From NCBI GenBank assembly GCA_009829735.1, contig CM020618.1:6198882-6262881 (forward strand): 64,000 bases of DNA, read 5' to 3'. The position numbers and the translations under genes are program-made. The DNA comes from Pyropia yezoensis. Its lineage: Eukaryota; Rhodophyta; Bangiophyceae; Bangiales; Bangiaceae. Below are positions 1 to 10,230 of the stretch, one piece after another. The notes under the pieces were generated by a model. The model made no database searches and was not told the DNA's origin. It saw only the letters and a program-made list of their open reading frames with translations. Each line of letters starts with the position of its first letter. Position 1 is the first letter of the stretch.

Positions 1-137
1 CCGCGACGGCCGCGATGAACATATCGTGCTGCTAACTCTGACGACGGCGGGCACCGTGTCTTGGGCACGCGCAATTGCTCATGATGCGTCTGAGGGCGTG
101 CCCACCAACGTGAGACTAAAGGTCTGAAATGGTCATT

Positions 138-738
138 TTAGAACGCCACGTGTGCCACGTGCGAGCATCTCATTGGTGCGGCTATCGCGATAGTACCTGG
201 ACTATCGGGGGTGCTCTTGACCGCAATGTACTTGAGGTCCAGACATGGGCTACATGCCCAAAACACGACATCTTCGCCTTCCAGCGGTCTCGTCCGCGCT
301 TCGTGGCCCTCCACGCAGAAGCAATGAAGCGATGACCAAAACTCTGTCTTTTGACCGAAACTCAACCGGCCAGGCACTGAGAGACGCCCAAATCCGTCCC
401 ACAGGCCTCTCCGATGCCCACTTGTATCGCTCCAACAGCACAGCCATGACTTGGATTATCGGACGGCTCTCACAGAATCAACAATAATCTGAAGGTTATG
501 CACCGAGTGCAGCCTTGGCGGGCTGTGTATAACTCGCATATCTGTTGCCTTCCTGGGACACGTGCACACAACGCCTTGTGGTCGCCAATGGAGGGCTCAA
601 CGTTGTCGGCATGACATCCATGCACATGACACCTGCAAAATTTCCAGTGTATGGGCCTGGTGGAGCGTCTCTGAGATCGCCAGAGGTCGTGCGGTGTGGG
701 CCACACGATGGAGTGGTGGTGCATTCGAGGTCCATCAA
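138..738 (-). mobile_element. possible decayed Ty1/copia polyprotein fragment
   Basis: On the - strand, pieces in different frames have the flavour of a copia integrase region. Around 500-600 there is a stretch reading EGNRYASYTQPAKAAL, and around 150-330 a stretch reading EDVVFWACSPCLDLKYIAV, which recalls the block after the integrase core. No frame stays open over the whole length and no catalytic motif can be identified. The family name is a guess from flavour only; it could equally be non-coding sequence. Confidence 0.18.
189..206. repeat. GATAGT..ACTATC hairpin motif, left copy
   Basis: The 18 bases GATAGTACCTGGACTATC form a short inverted repeat. They closely resemble GATAGTCAATGGACTATC at 10119-10136, in the same orientation, and flanking words such as CTGAAATGG and CCACGTG are shared between the two places. 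The motif may mark the ends of a large unit or two copies of a small hairpin element. Confidence 0.4.
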
Positions 739-1650
739 AAGCGAACTGGTTGAATTGGGAGCTGTCTTTGAGCAGAACTGTACATTTCGAAGACAGTTTG
801 CGGCAGATCCTGAGAGTTATCGGTCGATTGGAGCTTGCCATTGCAATTTGGGCGCGTTGGGTTTGATATTTTTGGTGTTTTTTTTTGTGCTTGCGGTGTA
901 GGCGGTGGTGGACCAACCCGTCTAGGCTGTTGAGGTGCTACCCGCCGTACCCCTCCGTGCGAGATTTTCGTGGAGCATGCCGCGGCATGCAGCCCCATTG
1001 TTGCAACAAGACTGCAGAGGGACCTACGTTCATCATCCACACACGCGCACCCCCTCGCACGAGGTGCCACCGGGGTGCCACCCTGAGAGGCAGACGCGCC
1101 GCGGCTGCCATGGTTCGCTTCTCTCTTCACCCCCGACTCCCCCGCCGCATGCACCGGGCGGCAGCATGGGCTTTGCCGGCGCCCGCCGTTCGGATTCTCA
1201 TCCACGCGCGTGACTTGGCCCGCGTCACTAGTCTGCGAGTCGCCAGATCATTTTTTCTAAAAAAGGACACCCGTCGCAGGACCCTCGGCCGCCCCCTCCC
1301 CAGCGAGCACCCGCCCACCCAATCACTTGGGCCGCCGAGATAGACTTCTCACCACCCGTTCCCCTCCCGTCCTCCCAGGCCATCCGATGCCGGCGCGAGT
1401 ACGTTGCGCGGCGGGCCGGCGTGGAGAGAGGCGCCTCGAGCGAAAGGTGTCCTCTCCTCCACCCCCTCGTTTCATCCGGCGCACCTCGTCTCTTTGCCGT
1501 CCTCTGCCTGCGAGGCCACAAAAAAATCTTGGGCCAGCGCGAGTGGTGGGGGGCGTCTGTCCAGTTGCGGCCGCGCCCGCCTGCCCAGCGCGCCCACGAA
1601 TTTGGGGGCTCGTTGACAGTGTACGGGTCGGCTGCGTTGTTGCCCCCTTT

Positions 1651-1674
1651 CCCCCCCCCCCCCCCCCCCCCCCC
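1651..1674. repeat. poly-C tract (24 C)
   Basis: An uninterrupted run of 24 cytosines. It breaks or shifts any reading frame through it and is a likely site of length polymorphism and assembly error. 885-1650 holds only overlapping short open frames and no recognisable gene. Confidence 0.9.
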
Positions 1675-2039
1675 GGGTGACTCTTTCTTTGACTCTTTGC
1701 GAAGAGGTCGCGCATACAGGACGCAGTGGGGTCACGCGCGCCGTTGAGGAGCCCGCCGGCCTGTCCACTCGCAGCAAGTCCGAGTCGACACCCTCGTCGA
1801 TAGCCCACGGCGCCCTGCAGCAACGTCGCAGAAACTCTACCAGACTCTTGCTGTGTCGCGGAACCCCCTTGCTGCCGACCTCCCCCCCGCGCACGAGCTC
1901 CGTACTTCCTGTGCGCTGGTCTAGTGAGTCTCCACTCCGACCTCCCCTCCCCATCGTTCAGAACGTCATCTATCCTGTGAGTGCCATCGAGTCTGTACGC
2001 GGGTGCACCCCGCGGGACCGACATATATGCTGTCGGACG

Positions 2040-3407
2040 ATGGGCGTTCGTCGCCAGCGGGAGGAGGACCACCCGCGCGGCAGCGACTACCCGACCACTC
2101 GACCACACTCCCGGAGACGGCCTTCGTCGCCCCCGCCCCCGCCCCCGCGCCCATTTCCTCCCCAACATCCACGACCTCCCCCGCTCCCCCCCCCTGGCCA
2201 TCCGCAAGACGGCGTTCCGGCGCCTGGACCGCCACCTCCTCGGGGCGGCCCTCCTCCGCCATCCCCACGGTGGAGGGAGCCGCCCCCCCCTCCCGGGCGG
2301 AACGGCCCGCCATCGCCACCACCGCTGTATCGCGGCGCGCAGCCGCCACCGCGGAGCTGGACCTCCCCTCAACCACGGCTGGGGAACTGGACCCCCGTGC
2401 CACAACCACCTGGGCACTGGAATCCGCCGCCACAGGCGGCGAGCTGGACGTCCCCGTCACCCCCAGTCGCGGGCTGGACGCCACCCGCGGTGACGCGGCC
2501 GGCGTTGGACGATATCCTGAGCTTCCGTTTGTCCGAGCTGGAGCACGAGGCGCGGCGCTATCGACGAGCCGCTCGGGCGCTCGAGGACGGGCTGGGGGAC
2601 CGGTCGCCGTCGCGGTTCGGCCACCGGGCGCGCCGCTGCGGCTGTGGCTCGCGCAGCGTAGCAAGAAGTTCCAGCCGGTCGCCGCCGCCGAGGCGGCGCT
2701 CGAGCAGGAACGACGACACTACGTCGCCTGTGTCGCGCGCAACAGAGCCGAGGAGGCAGTCGCGGCCGCCTGCAAAGCGGCCGACGCCCACTCCGCCGGC
2801 GAGTCCGGAGCGTCCTCAGCGGAGGAGGACGCATTTACCGGCCGCCGGTCCATCAACCCCTCTGGACCTGAGGGCGGCGGCGGCGCCTCCCCACCAGACG
2901 ACACCACCCCTCTTGGTGGCGGCGCCAACCCCGACGACGGCAGGGCCTCTACGGTCTCATCCAGCCACTACGCTGAGCCCTCCCAGCAACCCAGGCCTAC
3001 CTCTGTCTGCCCTACCGCCTGCACTGAGCCTCGCATCTTCAATCCCTCAACCTGCGGCAACTGCAGCAGCAGCCGGTCTGAGCGTTCAAGCCGGGGCGGC
3101 GCCGCCCGGATTTCATTGGGCGCTGCTGCCCAGCGTGGCGGGACCCCCTCCCTTGCCCCCTCCGCTGGTGCAGCCTTTTTTTGGAGGGCACCCCGCAACC
3201 CACCCGGCGACATGGAATCTCCTACCGAGAGCTACGCAGCCAACATTGTGGCTGCCGCCGCAAGGGCCAGCGCCTCATCTGGTGGCGCCACCCCCTCCGC
3301 CGCCCCCGCCCCCGCCGTCACCCACGCCACCACCTCAGCTCGTGCACGAGCCCCCCCCGGCTCCCCTGCTACGCCAGCAAGCCCGTCACTCGCCCAAGCA
3401 CCAGTGA
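2040..3407 (+). CDS. proline-rich, RS-containing hypothetical protein
   Basis: A 455-residue open frame from an ATG with G at +4. It is proline-rich from end to end. A Trp-spaced repeat (SWTSP.., NWTP.., HWNPP.., SWTSP.., GWTPP) lies at about residues 105-155, followed by a helical charged stretch starting LDDILSFRLSELEHEARRYR, then an Arg/Ser-rich segment (SSSRSPPPRRRSSRND). A second frame, open from 2003 onward, overlaps it completely and runs into the Myb-like gene downstream. Proline composition and the Trp repeat favour this frame over the overlapping one before about 3200, but that is a judgement. Function unknown; it may belong to the neighbouring Harbinger-type transposon or be an N-terminal part of the Myb-like protein joined by a shift or splice. 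Confidence 0.4.
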   Translation: MGVRRQREEDHPRGSDYPTTRPHSRRRPSSPPPPPPRPFPPQHPRPPPLPPPGHPQDGVPAPGPPPPRGGPPPPSPRWREPPPPPGRNGPPSPPPLYRGAQPPPRSWTSPQPRLGNWTPVPQPPGHWNPPPQAASWTSPSPPVAGWTPPAVTRPALDDILSFRLSELEHEARRYRRAARALEDGLGDRSPSRFGHRARRCGCGSRSVARSSSRSPPPRRRSSRNDDTTSPVSRATEPRRQSRPPAKRPTPTPPASPERPQRRRTHLPAAGPSTPLDLRAAAAPPHQTTPPLLVAAPTPTTAGPLRSHPATTLSPPSNPGLPLSALPPALSLASSIPQPAATAAAAGLSVQAGAAPPGFHWALLPSVAGPPPLPPPLVQPFFGGHPATHPATWNLLPRATQPTLWLPPQGPAPHLVAPPPPPPPPPPSPTPPPQLVHEPPPAPLLRQQARHSPKHQ

Positions 3408-5290
3408 CTGGCCGAGGTCGTGCTCGTGGTCGCGGAAGTGGGCGCGGAGGCGGCGCGCGCGACGGTACACGCGGTGGTGGGAGCAGCGGCTCACGCAGTG
3501 GCGCCCCTTTGGCTGCTGGCTCGTCGCAGGACTTTATGACCCGGTGCGACGAGGTGGAGGACAAAGCCCGCGCGGCGGCCGCCAAGCGAGTGGCCCAAGA
3601 CGCTAGCACTGCGAGGGCGAGGCAGGCTGTCACTGATGATGCCATTGCGCGCAGTGGGAGAGCTGGCGCAGCCGCGGCGCGGGCTGCTATCATAAAGCAG
3701 ATCAAAGACACGGAACTGGCCCGAGAGGTCTCTGCGGCGGCAGCGGCGCGACGCGCAAGCGCGGCGGCTGGACCTGCTAATTCTCCCCGCTGTATTGGGG
3801 GGTCCCGGCGTGGTGGCGGGGCAGGACGTGCAGCTCCGTCGCCCCCTGTTGATGGTGGGGTCGGGCCTGCGGCTCCGTCTCCCCGTGCTGCTGGGCGGGA
3901 AGGGACTGCCCGTCCGTCGCCCCCTGCAGCTGGTGGAGCGGGGCGTGTGAGTGCCTCACCTTCTGCGGCTGGCGAGGCAAGGCATGGCGGTCCGCCACCC
4001 TCCGGTGCTGCGCAGACGCCTGACAACGCCTCTGTGCAGGAGGTGATGGCTGGTGGTGGTGGGCCCGGGAAAAGCAAGAATGGCAAGAAGGCTGGCAAGG
4101 GCAGGGTCTGGACTACCCCTGAGCGCGTCGCGCTTTGTGAGGCGTACAAGCAGTGCACGCAAGATGCAAGCGTGGGGACGAGCCAGCAGGCGCCCACTCT
4201 GTGGTCTAGCATCTGGTTCGCGTTTGTTCGCCGCACGCCACCCAAGCTGACATCGTTTGAAATGCGCGGTCGGTGGAGTAATCGCCCTCCAACGTCGGCC
4301 AAGAACGAGTTTCAGCGCAACATTGGTCCTTGCTGCCAGCGCTTTGCGCATTTCTACCATGTTGCTAGCACGCGCCTGACGGGGAATATGAACGAGGAGT
4401 CTGTGCTGCGCGCGGCGCGGTGTTTGTACACGGCCACGAGTGCCTACTCTGCCGAGCAGAAGGACGTGGACTACGAGAAGGTGCTGAAGGAGCAAGGCAA
4501 GAGTGCGCCGGTGCGCCGTGCGCGCCTCGTGCCAGAGAATTGGCAACCGTGCTGGCAGGTGTTGCGTGGTATGGACAAGTGGAGCGGCGCGTCCGCCAGC
4601 CCTGAGATGGAACGCCTGTTCATTGACGATGCTGAGGACGAGGACGAGTCGGACTACGACACTGAGTCTCAGAGTGCACCCGCCGACGGCGGCCAAGACA
4701 AAGGCAAGGGAAAAGGCAAGCGCAAGCGGGAGGAGTACGACGGGCTCCAAGGCCGGCCCTTGGGGCGGCAAGGTGCGAAGCGCGCAGCGCACGTAGAGAA
4801 GAAGGAGGATGCATTTGAGGCCTCCCTGAGCACATCAAACAAGGCCATGCTGAGCGTAGCGGACTCCATGGCGAAGAAGGCAGCCCTGGCCGAGGCGGCG
4901 TACCGTCTGGAGAGCCGTAAGGTGGCCATCGACTTCTTCTCGCGCCCTGAGAACAGGGGCACGCCGGAGGGGATCGAGTTCCGCTCCATGATGCTGAAGC
5001 TGGCGGTGGACCTGGGGAGGGCGTCGGCGGAGACCGTCCTCGCCGAGCGCGCTGAGAGTCAGGGAGCTGGTGTCGTCGCGCCGTCGTCAGACAGCACGCC
5101 GGCGCGTACCGGCACGGGGAGTGCAACCGCGGCTGGCAGTTCTGGCCCCAGACGGGGCGAGCGGCCACCTTCACGGGGGACGCGCTCAATGGCCACTAAA
5201 GCGGCCAAAGCCCAGGACGCCATCGACGCCCTGGATGTGGACCTGACTGTGACAACCCCCCGCACTGCTGCAGCGGGAGCTGCTTCTTGA
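3212..5290 (+). CDS. Myb/SANT-like DNA-binding protein of a PIF/Harbinger element
   Basis: About 692 residues from the ATG at 3212; the frame is also open upstream to an ATG at 2027. The N-terminal part is Ala/Gly/Arg-rich low complexity. A conserved-looking domain at about residues 290-450 starts GRVWTTPERVALCEAYKQC and continues with spaced Trp (LWSSIW, RGRWSN) and a block NWQPCWQVLRGMDKW. This is the pattern of the Myb/SANT-like (NAM-associated-like) accessory protein of plant-type PIF/Harbinger transposons, which works with the transposase in DNA binding and nuclear import. Then come a Lys-rich stretch (KGKGKGKRKRE, possible nuclear signal) and a helical region with MMLKLAVDLGRASAETV. The matching transposase lies 1.5 kb downstream on the - strand. 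The frame ends at TGA 5288-5290, but the same frame continues 94 codons to 5572. The family is inferred from motif layout. Confidence 0.65.
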   Translation: MESPTESYAANIVAAAARASASSGGATPSAAPAPAVTHATTSARARAPPGSPATPASPSLAQAPVTGRGRARGRGSGRGGGARDGTRGGGSSGSRSGAPLAAGSSQDFMTRCDEVEDKARAAAAKRVAQDASTARARQAVTDDAIARSGRAGAAAARAAIIKQIKDTELAREVSAAAAARRASAAAGPANSPRCIGGSRRGGGAGRAAPSPPVDGGVGPAAPSPRAAGREGTARPSPPAAGGAGRVSASPSAAGEARHGGPPPSGAAQTPDNASVQEVMAGGGGPGKSKNGKKAGKGRVWTTPERVALCEAYKQCTQDASVGTSQQAPTLWSSIWFAFVRRTPPKLTSFEMRGRWSNRPPTSAKNEFQRNIGPCCQRFAHFYHVASTRLTGNMNEESVLRAARCLYTATSAYSAEQKDVDYEKVLKEQGKSAPVRRARLVPENWQPCWQVLRGMDKWSGASASPEMERLFIDDAEDEDESDYDTESQSAPADGGQDKGKGKGKRKREEYDGLQGRPLGRQGAKRAAHVEKKEDAFEASLSTSNKAMLSVADSMAKKAALAEAAYRLESRKVAIDFFSRPENRGTPEGIEFRSMMLKLAVDLGRASAETVLAERAESQGAGVVAPSSDSTPARTGTGSATAAGSSGPRRGERPPSRGTRSMATKAAKAQDAIDALDVDLTVTTPRTAAAGAAS

Positions 5291-5572
5291 ACCGCCCCTG
5301 TACCTGCAGCGAATGCTGGAGGACGTGCTGAGGGCGCACGCCGTGGGAGTGGGCGGTCGGTAGAGGGTGATGTAGCTGAGGACGACGAGGTGGACTTCGA
5401 CGTCGTCAATGTCGACGCTTCAGACGTCGATGGTGAGGACAGTGTTGAGCGCGCTGCGATCGTCCTGAGTGGCCACCCTGATGATGATGAGGGCGACGAC
5501 GGCGACGGCGACGATGACGAAGAGGAAGGGGACGGGGATGGGGTCGCGGACGTGGACGAGGAGGAGTCGTAG
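5291..5572 (+). other. acidic continuation of the Myb-like frame after an in-frame TGA
   Basis: Directly after TGA 5288-5290 the same frame stays open to TAG 5570-5572. It encodes an Asp/Glu-rich tail (DDDEGDDGDGDDDEEEG) typical of a protein C-terminus. Acidic coding character immediately after the stop suggests one gene interrupted by a nonsense mutation or a base error, rather than chance. Readthrough is possible but nothing in the sequence demands it. Confidence 0.55.
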
Positions 5573-5616
5573 CGCGCTATTGCGCGGTCTGAGCTGGCGG
5601 CCTCGTTTGCGTACGT

Positions 5617-5659
5617 GCTGTAGTAGCAGTAGATGTAGTGGTAGTAGTAGTTGTTTTAG
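5617..5659 (+). repeat. GTA/TAG microsatellite
   Basis: Imperfect TAG/GTA triplet repeats just after the acidic tail of the Myb-like gene. It is followed at about 5704-5750 by two T runs flanking CCCGGG..CCGGG. Probably 3' untranslated or intergenic. Confidence 0.7.
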
Positions 5660-5880
5660 TGGTTGCCTAAGCTGCGTCGTAGTGTAGGGTAGGCGTACCT
5701 CATGCTTTTTTTTTTCCCGGGCTTCATCGCCGGGTTTTTTTTTTCCCACTGGAACAACGTGTCTGTGCACTCCGATGATGCAGCCATCGGCCCTCACAAA
5801 CACCCATCCAAACCGCCAAGTCGTTGTCCTCCACTCTCCCTGTCGTTGTCATCCCCTCCATCCCATCACAGCCTCCCCGG

Positions 5881-6840
5881 CGCCGCGCAGGCTAACGCCA
5901 CCACAAGAGCGGCGACCAGGTCCTTGTTGCCCCCCCCTGCGCCGCACAGACAATCTTCACCGCAATCGCGGCGGCCAGGTCCTTGTCCCCCCCCCCCAGC
6001 ACGGCGCGGGAAAGCGCCGCGGAAAAAGCGGCGGGCACGCCTTTGCCCCCCCCCCCATCCCGGCGCAGAAAACCGCCACGGCAAAAGCGGCGTCCAGGTC
6101 CTTGTCCCCCCCCCAGCCCGACGCAGACAAACGGCGCGGCAAAACCGGCGGCCAGGTCCTTGTCCCCCCGCCCTCCAGCTCCGCGCAGAAAAATCGCCGC
6201 GGCAAAAGCGGCGGCCACGCCTTTGCCCCCCCCCCATCCCGGCGCAGAAAACCGCCCAGGCAAAAGCGGCGGCCAGGTCCTTGTCCCCTCCTCCCCAGCA
6301 CGGGGCAGGAAAACACAAAGGCAAAAGCGGCGGCCACGCCGTTGCCCCCCCCCCCAAGCACAGCGCAGAAACACGCCACCACAAGAGCGGCGACCAGGTC
6401 CTTGTTGCCCCCCCCTGCGCCGCACAGACAATCTTCACCGCAATCGCGGCGGCCAGGTCCTGGTCCCCCGCCCCTCAGCGCCGCACAGGCAAGCGCCACG
6501 GAAAAAGCGGTGTCCAGGTCCTTGTCTTCCTCCCTTGCCGGCGCCGCACCGACAAACGCCACCGCAATCGCGGCGGCCACGTCCTTCTCCCCCCCCCACC
6601 CCCCAGCGCCGCACCGACAAATGCCACCGCAAACGCAGACGCCAGGTCGTTGTCCCCCCCCCCCCCCGAGCGCCGCACCGCCAACGCCGCGGCAAAACCG
6701 GCGGCCAGGTCGTTGTCCCCCCCCACGTAGCGCCCCACCGACAAACGCCGCGGCAAACCCGGCGGCCAGGCACCTGTCCCCCTCCCCCCGGCGGCGCCAA
6801 CCAGCGCCGCCGAAAGCGCCACCGCCAGGTCCTTGTCCCC
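5881..6840 (+). repeat. 60-bp minisatellite, about 16 units
   Basis: Units of 58-60 bp follow one another with the shape GGCGCAGAAAACCGCC, GCGGCAAAAGCGGCGGCCAG, GTCCTTGTCC and then a C run. Units diverge by substitutions and by C-run length (7 to 12). Because the period is close to 60 and stop-forming words are absent, long frames are open in several phases on both strands, each giving a 20-residue protein repeat. I treat this as a tandem repeat inside the Harbinger-type region and not as a gene. Confidence 0.9.
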
Positions 6841-7052
6841 CTCTCCGGTGGTTCGAACCAGAACCGCGGCTGCCACCACAGCCGCGCTGTCGTCACCGCC
6901 GCGCCTCGCCAACAGGCGCGGCCGCGAAAACCGACACCACGTCGTCCCCCCCCGCACCGACGTGGGCTCAAGGAGTCCTCAAATTTTGTTGCGCTGCAGT
7001 GATGGAAGTGAATAGGAGAAATACGCAAACAAAACAAGGGCGTGGGGTTTAT

Positions 7053-8824
7053 CTACTGATAGGGATGGAGGAAGCGGTCGCGGTGCTGCCAGACGTGCTC
7101 GGTGAGGCAGCCCTTCAGCGCCGCATGCACGTCCCTGTCCGTTGCGTTGGACCAGGACATGAGCACCTGGAGCAACAACCCCTCCGCCGGATCGCCGGCC
7201 GGGGTGTGCGCTGGACCCGGTCCGGCTCCGACCCCGAGTGCCCCAGCACCGCCGACCCCCGCCCCCTCCCCCTCCATCAGCTGCCCCTCCCCCTCCGGGG
7301 GCACCCCCGCCGCTGCTACCCATTCCCCCCCACCTCCAGGTGCACCCCCACCACCCCCACCGCTGCCACCCCCTCTCCCACCACCTCCAGATGCACCCCC
7401 ACCGCCGCCACCCCCTCCCACTTCATCCGCTCCCCCTGCCACGCCACCCACTCCCTCTTCCACTCCACCCGGTTCTTCCCCAACTCCACCCGGCGCACCT
7501 GCAATTACAGCTGCACCTCTATCGCCACCGTCTGCACGTCCTCCACCGCGTTGAGACTGTGGGGCGGCTCCGTCATGTCGGCCACCTCCAGAGCCGCTTC
7601 CACCGCCGTCTGCTCCATCATGCTTCCGCCGCCATCTCCTCCATCGCCGCTCTCCGTGCCCTCACCTTCCCTACATCTGGTCCTCCCTGTCCATACCCTG
7701 GCGAGAGCGCGACACGTACCTATCACGGCGCTGCTCAGTAACCATGTTGTGCAAATGGCAATCGCCTTGGCGGTACAGATGAGGTTAGACACAGAGTGGG
7801 CACGGGCAGGGTACAGAGCTACATTAAAGCGGCGCGTCAGTACGGCGTAGAGACGCTCAACGTCCTTCCGTAACGCCTCTTGCAGGCGGTTAAAGCACGC
7901 TCTTTGTCAGTGGAGGGCTCTGCATGCGGCGACATGAGGAAAGCATAGCGCGGGTATATCCCGTCCACGAGGTAATAAGGCATGCGAAAGCGGGTCCCAT
8001 TCACAGAAAAAGACAGCCCAGACGGGGGCCAACGCCCCTGGGTCACCTTGGTCATGAGCGGGCTGTGCGCAAGCACATTGAGGTCATTATTGCTGCCAGG
8101 TGCCCCGGCGTAGATGTGCCAGATCCACATGTCTTCATCACAGACGGTCTCCAGCACGACCGTGCGCTTGCCGTGCCGGTCCTGGTACATGCCGGCGTGT
8201 GCAGTGGGGCATGTGCTCACTCCCCAGTGGGAGCAGTCCAGACTGCCAATACATCCTGGCAGGCCCCTCTCAGCGTTGCGACGCATGATGCGCCTCAGGT
8301 CCTCCAAGGTCGGCGCCCGCAAGTACTCGTCCTGGTATGTGCGCAGAATAAAGGCCACCAGCCGATTGGTTGCCAAGGAGATCGTCGTCTTGCTCAACGC
8401 GACATACTCGTCGCCGCGGTCCATGCACTCCCCATATGCAAGAACACGAAAGGCGCCAATAAGCTTTTGCAGAGGGTGGGCTTGTGGCCGGCCGGTGGCG
8501 TTTGGTCGCTGCTGCCACCAGGGCTCAGTCTTGATGGCGTTGTAGATACGGGAGAAGACAATACGCGGCACACGGAAGCGCCGCTCGAAGTCCTTCTCAT
8601 CGTACACGGGCTCCTGCCCGTCCAATCCAAAGTAATGCTCGCGTATGCGCCGCACCGCATCAGAAAAGTCGCGACGTTTGTTGCCGCGCCGGCCGGGGAT
8701 GGAGCCCCGGTGCCTGCGATAAATGCGCGACCTCAAGACGCGCAGATGTAGCAAGCGCAGTGTGGTCATGTGTCGGTGGGGTGGCGAGGGCGACGATAGC
8801 GTCCTCGTCATCGTCTGAGTCCAT
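7053..8824 (-). pseudogene. PIF/Harbinger (HARBI1-like, DDE_Tnp_4) transposase, frame-broken
   Basis: This should be the DDE transposase that cuts and pastes the Harbinger-type element. The start at 8824 gives MDSDDDEDAIVAL, a usual opening for plant-type members. The frame changes near 8765 and the main body runs to about 7905, with HYFGLDGQEP, FSRIYNAI and the catalytic-type aspartates in GSLDCSHW, GSNNDLNV and LVDGIYPRYAFL. Near 7910 one base appears missing (GCTTTAACCGCC); the other frame then carries the expected RKDVERLYAVL and SNLICTAKAIAIC. A TAA at 7505-7507 interrupts that frame, and a third frame after low-complexity Gly/Val repeats carries the expected end EHVWQHRDRFLHPY (stop 7053). 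At least three frame changes plus a stop make this a pseudogene or a badly sequenced copy. Its Myb-like partner upstream is far better preserved. Confidence 0.8.
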
Positions 8825-9205
8825 GGGCGCTCCCTGCCTAAGAGGTCTAGGAAAAAATACAGTCAACACACAAACAACACACAAACAATCAAACGCAACA
8901 CAGACCGGAAAGACATCGAAAAAAAGATGGGCACGACGTAAAAGAGGCACAGACGTGTCAGTACCCAGCGCGCAAGGACACACTGCTGCACAGCCGCCTC
9001 ATCAACCAGGAAGAATAAAAGCGCACTCGCACGGCCCACGCGCGGCAGAGGGAGGCGGTGCACGTACAGGCGTGGCGCGACGGAAGAGGAGGGAAGGACA
9101 GCGCTGGACGCCACCACGGCGACGACCCCTGGCCAGGGGTCCCCGTCAGAGTGGTGGGTCGCGGTGGCGCAGGCCGTGTTGCCTGACCGGTCGGGCCCAC
9201 AGGGC

Positions 9206-9395
9206 GTGTGGCGGGGGGGACCGCCGTGCTCGGCCCTGGGAGGGGGCGGGGCTGCGCGAGGGGCACACGCCCCAGGCTCCAGGTGGGGGGGGTGTGGCGG
9301 GGGGGGACCGGCGCGCGCGGCCCTGGGAGGCGGGCGGGGGGCTGCTGGAGGGGCACACGCCCAGAACGGCTCCAGGTGGGGGGTGAGGCGGGAGG
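9206..9395 (+). repeat. G-rich tandem repeat, 86-91 bp period
   Basis: Two full units and the start of a third: GTGTGGCGGGGG..GGCCCTGGGAG..GAGGGGCACACGCCC..CTCCAGGTGGGG. The rest of 8825-10060 contains no recognisable gene. Confidence 0.75.
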
Positions 9396-10067
9396 GAACC
9401 TCCGTGCGAGGCACTGCGAGGGGGGTGGGGGGGCGGTCGGACGGGGGGTGCCCCAGAACGCAGCAGGGCCGCCGGGTGCGGCCGTTGAGTGGCGGGGTCG
9501 CGCGGCCAATAGCAGGAGAGTACATGCACCCTGGAATTTTGCGGGGAACGCCTGTGGGCCGTACAATCTTTGCTGGTGGGGAAGGTCAACCTGAAGGGTG
9601 GCACGAACTGGGGAATGGGGGGGTCTGGCGCCACCGGGCGGGAACTACGGAGTGCGTGCCTCGGTGTTCTTGTGGGTGCCACACGAGACCAGCAATGAGG
9701 CTACCGAGGCAAAAGAACGTTGCAGCGTCGTCAGGCAAGGGAGCACCACTGAGTGCCGTTGTTAACCAGATTCTCACGTGTGGCTGGCACAGCGCTGGCG
9801 CTTCAAGGAGGTGCCTGGCGAAGTCGCCATGTGACAGTACATTGCGAGTGCAACGACGCGTGCCTCCGAGCGCGTCCTCGCCCGAAGGCGCCGGGATCCG
9901 GGGTGTCCAGACACGCCACCTTGGGCGCATATTTCTTGCCACACGGTTGCTTCCAATTTATCTTAGTCGAAGCAAACATGCGACTTTGTGCAGAGAGTAC
10001 TGTTCTGCGAACGAAACGCGAATATGTGTCAATATGCCACGTGTGGAGCTTGAATCGGGCTGAAATG

Positions 10068-10136
10068 GATAGTCCATTGACTATCGGCGTGACTAACGGG
10101 GCCTCCGTTGGTCACGCCGATAGTCAATGGACTATC
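10068..10136. repeat. 69-nt near-perfect hairpin
   Basis: The arm 10068-10093 is the exact reverse complement of 10111-10136 (26 bp). After one T/G position, pairing resumes with AACGG/CCGTT around a 5-base loop. Each arm itself contains a smaller palindrome (GATAGTC-N4-GACTATC). This is typical of foldback or MITE ends. It lies about 95 bp before an AT-rich TATAAATATA stretch and the assembly gap. Confidence 0.9.
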
Positions 10137-10230
10137 GGAGAGCCATCCGACCGCCCACGTGGCACACATGACTTGATATAAATATAGCGAACTACATTCG
10201 GTTCACACGACGTTTTGGACCGTTTGAGTC

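Noticed and set aside
5775..7850. 691-residue Pro/Arg-rich protein on +
   Set aside because: It runs through the 60-bp minisatellite and then antisense to the Harbinger transposase remains; open only because of composition and period.
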